Positions 7,056 to 9,377 of a stretch of 9,377 nt of DNA are shown here, in pieces. The translations under genes were made by a program, and so were the position numbers. This stretch comes from Candidatus Dormiibacterota bacterium. GTDB taxonomy: Bacteria; Chloroflexota; Dormibacteria; Dormibacterales; Dormibacteraceae. Below the pieces are notes generated by a model. That model ran no database searches. It was not told the origin of the DNA and was given only the letters and a program-made list of their open reading frames with translations. Location: assembly GCA_955652585.1 (NCBI GenBank), contig CATPBF010000049.1, forward strand, positions 1 to 9,377, written 5' to 3'. How positions within the stretch are numbered: position 1 is the stretch's first letter; each line of letters opens with the position of its first letter.

Positions 7056-7534
7056 AGGTCGACGAGCTGCTTGACCGCTTCGAGTACCTGATCCAGAACG
7101 CCCGGCACGTTCCGCTGTCGACTCAGGTGATGGTGAATGAGGATGAGATCATGGAGCTCATCGACCAGCTCCGATTCAACCTGCCCGACGAGATCAAGCA
7201 GGCGAACTGGACCGTCTCGGAGCAGCAACGCATCATCTCGGAGGCGCACGCCGAGGCCGCTCGCATCATGTCTCGCGCCAACGAGCGGGCGGAGGAGACT
7301 TCGTCAGACCACGAGATACTTCGGCGTGCCGAACGACATGGGGCGCAGGTCGTCAAGGACGCCCAGGCGAAGTCCGATGACATCATCCGGCAGGCCGAGG
7401 CGTATGCGTTGGAGCAGCTCAAGCAACTCGAGTCGCATCTCGGGCGCACGCTGGCGACGGTGCGGCGTGGCGTCGAAGCGCTGCAGTCGAGCCAACCGGA
7501 GGCAGACGAGGGCGGCGAAGCGGCCTCCAAGTAG
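7052..7534 (+). CDS. Conserved-looking coiled-coil protein (DivIVA / ATPase subunit B/H-like), probable ATA start
   Basis: The 160-residue product has no catalytic motif. It starts K-V-D-E-L-L-D-R-F-E-Y-L-I, runs through a compact segment with HVPLSTQVMVNEDEIMELID (19-38) and LRFNLPDEIKQANW (40-53), then a long heptad-rich, charged helix (about 55-145) full of Ala, Glu, Gln and Arg, ending in an acidic tail. From memory, small proteins with this layout, often labelled V-type ATPase subunit H or ATP synthase subunit B-like, occur between coaD and rpmF in other bacteria; the function is unknown. The helix could mediate oligomerisation or scaffolding. The first canonical start is GTG 7127, but that drops 25 residues that belong to the same fold, so I place the start at ATA 7052, which overlaps the coaD stop and has an AAGGAG eight bases upstream. 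No membrane segment or signal peptide is seen. Confidence 0.75.
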   Translation: MKVDELLDRFEYLIQNARHVPLSTQVMVNEDEIMELIDQLRFNLPDEIKQANWTVSEQQRIISEAHAEAARIMSRANERAEETSSDHEILRRAERHGAQVVKDAQAKSDDIIRQAEAYALEQLKQLESHLGRTLATVRRGVEALQSSQPEADEGGEAASK

Positions 7535-7548
7535 CGACCACCATCCGG

Positions 7549-7554
7549 TAAGAT
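7549..7554 (+). promoter_or_regulatory. Possible -10 element upstream of rpmF
   Basis: TAAGAT resembles a sigma-70-type -10 box and lies in the 29-base gap between the coiled-coil gene and rpmF. The hexamer at the -35 distance (TCCAAG, 7526-7531) is a poor match. If used, transcription would begin within a few bases of the rpmF ATG, giving a nearly leaderless message, consistent with the lack of a Shine-Dalgarno there. This is weak evidence. Confidence 0.3.
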
Positions 7555-7563
7555 TCGGCAGCC

Positions 7564-7743
7564 ATGGCTCTGCCGAAGGTCAAGCTATCCAAATCCAAGA
7601 AAGGTCGCCGGCGCTCGCACCTGGCGTTGGTGCACGTGCAACTGCAGCCCTGCCCGAACTGCAAGAAGCTCACGCGACCGCACGCGATCTGTCCCAACTG
7701 CGGCCACTACGCCGGCCGCGAGGTGATCAAAGCTAAGGAGTAA
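7564..7743 (+). CDS. rpmF: 50S ribosomal protein L32 (bL32), zinc-binding form
   Basis: A 59-residue protein, M-A-L-P-K-V-K-L-S-K-S-K-K-G-R-R-R-S-H at the start, matching the basic N-terminal tail of bL32 (typically M-A-V-P-K-x-K-x-S-K-S-R-R). It has a four-cysteine zinc ribbon: C30-P-N-C33 and C43-P-N-C46 around a short loop, followed by GHYAGREVIKAKE, the usual bL32 ending. It is part of the large ribosomal subunit near the exit-tunnel region. Having all four Cys, it is the zinc-dependent (C+) paralogue type. It starts at ATG 7564 with no visible Shine-Dalgarno and follows the coiled-coil gene by 29 bases. Next comes the palindromic spacer, then fabD. The pairing of rpmF with fatty-acid genes is an old and widespread synteny (rpmF-plsX-fabH-fabD in E. 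coli); here plsX and fabH are absent between rpmF and fabD. Confidence 0.96.
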   Translation: MALPKVKLSKSKKGRRRSHLALVHVQLQPCPNCKKLTRPHAICPNCGHYAGREVIKAKE

Positions 7744-7744
7744 T

Positions 7745-7781
7745 CCCCTCTCCCCGCAGGGGAGAGGGTTAGGGAGAGGGG
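7745..7781 (+). repeat. Palindromic intergenic repeat (REP-like) with two competing hairpins
   Basis: The spacer between rpmF and fabD consists mostly of one pyrimidine arm and two purine arms. CCCTCTCCCC (7746-7755) pairs perfectly with GGGGAGAGGG (7759-7768) around a GCA loop, a 10-bp stem. The same left arm shifted by one base (7745-7754) also pairs perfectly with the second purine arm GGGAGAGGGG (7772-7781), so two alternative folds exclude each other. Sequences of the type CCCCTCTCCCC-loop-GGGGAGAGGGTTAGGG-GAGGGG recur between genes in many GC-rich genomes, which suggests an interspersed repeat. There is no T-run, so it does not look like a terminator. The second arm is purine-rich and 11 bases before the fabD ATG, so it could double as a weak ribosome binding site. 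Confidence 0.8.
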
Positions 7782-7792
7782 CGCGCTAACCC

Positions 7793-8710
7793 ATGCCGAA
7801 GGTCGCCTTTTTGTTTCCAGGCCAGGGCTCGCAGCACGCAGGCATGGGGGCCGAGCTCCTCACCGATCCCGAGGTCGCCGAGCTCTGCGATCGCTGCTCG
7901 AGCAGCGCCGACGTCGACCTCCGGCACCTGCTGGTCGGCGCTGACGACGATGAGCTGAGGCTCACAAACAACGCGCAGCCCGCCCTCTGCTTCATGGCCG
8001 TGGCGCTGACCACGCTCCTCAAGCGGCGAGGAATCGAGCCGGCCGCCGCCGCCGGCCACTCCATCGGCGAATACGCCGCGCTTGCCGCCGGAGGTGCCGT
8101 CACCGCGCCACAGGTCATGAAGGCGGTGGTCGAGCGCGGCCGGGCAATGGCCGAGGCCATCCCCGCGGGCACCAGCTCGATGGCCGCAGTGCTCGGGCTC
8201 GACGCGCAGGCCGTCGAAGTGGCGCTGGCCGGAATGAACGACGCGTGGCCGGCGAACTACAACACCCCGACCCAGACTGTGATCGCAGGCACGACCGCCG
8301 GCCTGGAGGTGGCCGCGCGCCGTCTTCAAGAGGCTGGCGCCAAGCGTGTGATCGCGCTCAACGTGAGCGCTGCGTTCCACACGCCGCTGATGGCCCCGGC
8401 TGCGGCGCGTTTACGGACGGCGCTCGACCGCATCGAGTGGCGGTCGCCGCGTGTGCCGGTCATGGCCAACCTCACGGGACGGCAGCACCAGGGCGGTGAT
8501 CGCATCCCGCACGTGTTGGAGATGCAGCTGCGGTCGCCGGTCCGCTGGGCCGCGTGCGTCGCCTCGCTCGTGGAGACCGGCTGTGACACTTTTGTCGAGG
8601 TCGGGCCGAAGCGCGCGCTCACGGGAATGATGAAAGAGCTGGCCCCGGGCAAGAATGCGGTGGCGGTGGGGACTCCGGCGGCCTGCCTGGAGCTCGCGAT
8701 CCCCGCCTAG
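7793..8710 (+). CDS. fabD: Malonyl-CoA:ACP transacylase FabD
   Basis: FabD moves malonate from malonyl-CoA to the phosphopantetheine arm of acyl carrier protein, feeding chain elongation in type II fatty-acid synthesis. The 305-residue protein has the family marks: FLFPGQGSQ (6-14), the nucleophile elbow GHSIGEYAAL (88-97, S90), the carboxylate-binding Arg in VERGRAM (R115), NYNTPTQTVIAG (155-166) and the catalytic His in SAAFHTPLM (H196), plus the C-terminal EVGPKRALTGMMK. Ile replaces the common Leu in GHS-L-GE, a tolerated variant. The ATG at 7793 directly precedes PKVAFLFPGQG, the expected start. It lies just after a palindromic repeat whose second arm is the only purine-rich stretch in ribosome-binding position. 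The acpP gene follows, its protein partner; fabH and fabG are not in the window. Confidence 0.96.
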   Translation: MPKVAFLFPGQGSQHAGMGAELLTDPEVAELCDRCSSSADVDLRHLLVGADDDELRLTNNAQPALCFMAVALTTLLKRRGIEPAAAAGHSIGEYAALAAGGAVTAPQVMKAVVERGRAMAEAIPAGTSSMAAVLGLDAQAVEVALAGMNDAWPANYNTPTQTVIAGTTAGLEVAARRLQEAGAKRVIALNVSAAFHTPLMAPAAARLRTALDRIEWRSPRVPVMANLTGRQHQGGDRIPHVLEMQLRSPVRWAACVASLVETGCDTFVEVGPKRALTGMMKELAPGKNAVAVGTPAACLELAIPA

Positions 8711-8720
8711 CAAGGGCTGA

Positions 8721-8726
8721 TAGAGT
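8721..8726 (+). promoter_or_regulatory. Possible -10 element upstream of acpP
   Basis: TAGAGT lies in the 61-base fabD-acpP gap and would allow separate, stronger expression of acpP, whose product is usually abundant. The -35 position (GATCCC, 8698-8703) is a poor match. The gap also holds a run of seven C (8739-8745). Weak evidence. Confidence 0.25.
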
Positions 8727-8761
8727 AGATCGCGGAAACCCCCCCAACGTGCGTTCGCATT

Positions 8762-8774
8762 GGAGGCGAGATTG
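8762..8774 (+). promoter_or_regulatory. Shine-Dalgarno GGAGG deciding the TTG start of acpP
   Basis: GGAGG at 8762-8766 is followed by five bases and then TTG 8772-8774. An earlier in-frame TTG at 8760 overlaps the GGAGG itself and has no ribosome binding site, so the later TTG is the better start. Confidence 0.7.
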
Positions 8775-9020
8775 GAAACCCAGAAACTGAGCTTCGAAGA
8801 CTTCAAGAACATCGTGGTCGAGCGCCTTGGCTGCGAGCCTGAACAGGTGACGATGGATGCTTCCTTCCAGGAGGACCTGAACGCCGACTCGCTCGACCTC
8901 GTTGAGCTGATCTACGCATTCGAAGAGAACACAGGTCTCGAGATTCCCGACGAGGACGCCGAGAAGATCACGACCGTCGGCCAAGCCTGGGAATACATAC
9001 AGGAGAAGACCGGCTCATAG
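8772..9020 (+). CDS. acpP: Acyl carrier protein AcpP
   Basis: ACP carries growing acyl chains on a 4'-phosphopantetheine arm attached to a Ser by holo-ACP synthase. From TTG 8772 the product is 82 residues, the usual size, and strongly acidic. It has the four-helix ACP pattern: a first helix (SFEDFKNIVVERLG), a loop with EQVTMDASFQEDL, the phosphopantetheine site DSLDLVELIYAFEE with the modified Ser in N-A-D-S-L-D, and the end helix VGQAWEYIQEKTG. The Asp-Ser-Leu-Asp at the site is the common D-S-L form. It sits downstream of fabD, which loads malonate onto it, and directly before rnc, as in many bacteria. The final codons hold an AGGAG that probably serves rnc, and the TAG stop overlaps the candidate rnc ATA. 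Confidence 0.96.
   Translation: METQKLSFEDFKNIVVERLGCEPEQVTMDASFQEDLNADSLDLVELIYAFEENTGLEIPDEDAEKITTVGQAWEYIQEKTGS
9001..9019 (+). promoter_or_regulatory. Shine-Dalgarno AGGAG and candidate ATA start of rnc overlapping the acpP stop
   Basis: AGGAG at 9001-9005 lies inside the end of acpP. ATA 9017-9019, in the rnc frame, overlaps the acpP TAG 9018-9020 as ATAG, 11 bases after the AGGAG. Other in-frame codons within range are GAC, CGG and CTC. A CTG at 8987 is the nearest alternative near-cognate start and has no visible ribosome binding site. Confidence 0.45.
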
Positions 9021-9377
9021 CACAAAGCGCAGCTCCTCTCGGGCAGTCGTTAGAACAGCTCCAGCAGAAGATCGGGATTCACTTTCGCGATCCGGGCCTT
9101 TTACTTGAGGCGGTCACCCATAGCTCCTTCGCGAACGAGAGCCCGCACCAATCGCCGCGGGACAACGAACGCCTCGAGTATCTCGGCGACGCCGTCCTTC
9201 AGTTGATCACGGCCGAGTACCTCTACAAACATCACCCCCGCGCGGCCGAGGGCGAGCTCACACAGACTCGTTCGGCGATGGTCAACACCAACACGCTTGC
9301 CCAGATGGCCGAGCAGCTAGACCTCGGCGGTTACCTGTACCTGGGCAAGGGCATCGCGAAAGGCGGCGGTCGAAACC
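9017..9377 (+). CDS. rnc: Ribonuclease III, N-terminal part (truncated by right edge)
   Basis: RNase III cuts double-stranded RNA and matures 16S and 23S rRNA from the primary transcript. The visible 120 codons cover the first part of the endonuclease domain: LEQLQQKIGIHFRDPGLLLEAVTHSS (12-37), the signature NERLEYLGDAVLQL (50-63) with catalytic E54 and D58, then GELTQTRSAMVNTNTLAQMA (79-98) and LGGYLYLGKG (103-112). The second catalytic Asp/Glu pair and the dsRNA-binding domain lie beyond the edge. The frame is open upstream into acpP as far as a TGA, but contains no ATG, GTG or TTG; the next TTG lies after the catalytic motif. The most economical start is ATA 9017, overlapping the acpP stop with AGGAG upstream; CTG 8987 is an alternative. 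Product identity is secure, the start is not. Confidence 0.92.
   Translation, partial: MAQSAAPLGQSLEQLQQKIGIHFRDPGLLLEAVTHSSFANESPHQSPRDNERLEYLGDAVLQLITAEYLYKHHPRAAEGELTQTRSAMVNTNTLAQMAEQLDLGGYLYLGKGIAKGGGRN

Noticed and set aside
7745..7768. Rho-independent terminator after rpmF
   Set aside because: The strong stem is followed by TTAGGG, not a T-run, and fabD follows in the same direction.
8760..8771. TTG 8760 as start of acpP
   Set aside because: It overlaps the GGAGG that serves the TTG at 8772, and adds residues not typical of ACP.

Overview
The window is a GC-rich bacterial chromosomal segment with strong G/C preference at third codon positions and mixed ATG/GTG/TTG starts. Ten genes lie on the + strand, nearly end to end; one partial gene at the left edge diverges from them. 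I see no phage, transposon, CRISPR or tRNA/rRNA signal. The order (recG, then rsmD-coaD-small coiled-coil gene-rpmF-fabD-acpP-rnc) is a housekeeping arrangement that I associate with Chloroflexota/Dormibacterota-like and Firmicutes-like genomes. That placement is an impression from synteny and composition, not a demonstrated assignment.

Layout: 1-115 (- strand) is the Pro/Ala/Thr/Glu-rich N-terminus of an unidentified protein running off the left edge. 116-218 is the divergent intergenic region. 219-2297 is recG (replication-fork helicase). 2309-3616 is an M20 metallopeptidase. 3629-4651 is selD. 4626-5996 is an amidase-signature hydrolase. 6007-6573 is rsmD (16S rRNA methyltransferase) and 6570-7055 is coaD (coenzyme A synthesis). 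7052-7534 is a conserved-looking coiled-coil protein. 7564-7743 is rpmF (ribosomal protein L32). 7744-7792 is a palindromic repeat spacer. 7793-8710 is fabD, 8772-9020 is acpP, and from 9017 to the right edge is the N-terminal part of rnc (RNase III).

The main discovery is that selD is a selenoprotein gene. The reading frame continues upstream of the apparent GTG start through an in-frame TGA at 3674-3676, in the motif SHGAG-U-ACK, exactly where SelD carries its catalytic Cys/Sec. A hairpin directly downstream looks like a bacterial SECIS element. The organism therefore probably makes selenocysteine, and SelD needs selenocysteine to be completed.

The second unusual point is that two genes, the coiled-coil gene after coaD and rnc after acpP, have no ATG/GTG/TTG start compatible with their conserved N-termini. 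Both have an ATA codon overlapping the upstream stop (ATAA and ATAG), preceded by a Shine-Dalgarno-like AAGGAG or AGGAG. They may use AUA initiation coupled to upstream termination. Internal ATA codons still encode conserved Ile residues.

Functionally, the right half groups ribosome/rRNA maturation (rsmD, rpmF, rnc) with CoA and fatty-acid synthesis: CoaD leads to CoA, the source of the 4'-phosphopantetheine on AcpP, and FabD loads malonate onto AcpP. The left half combines DNA repair, two stand-alone hydrolases and selenium metabolism, in one probable transcription unit.
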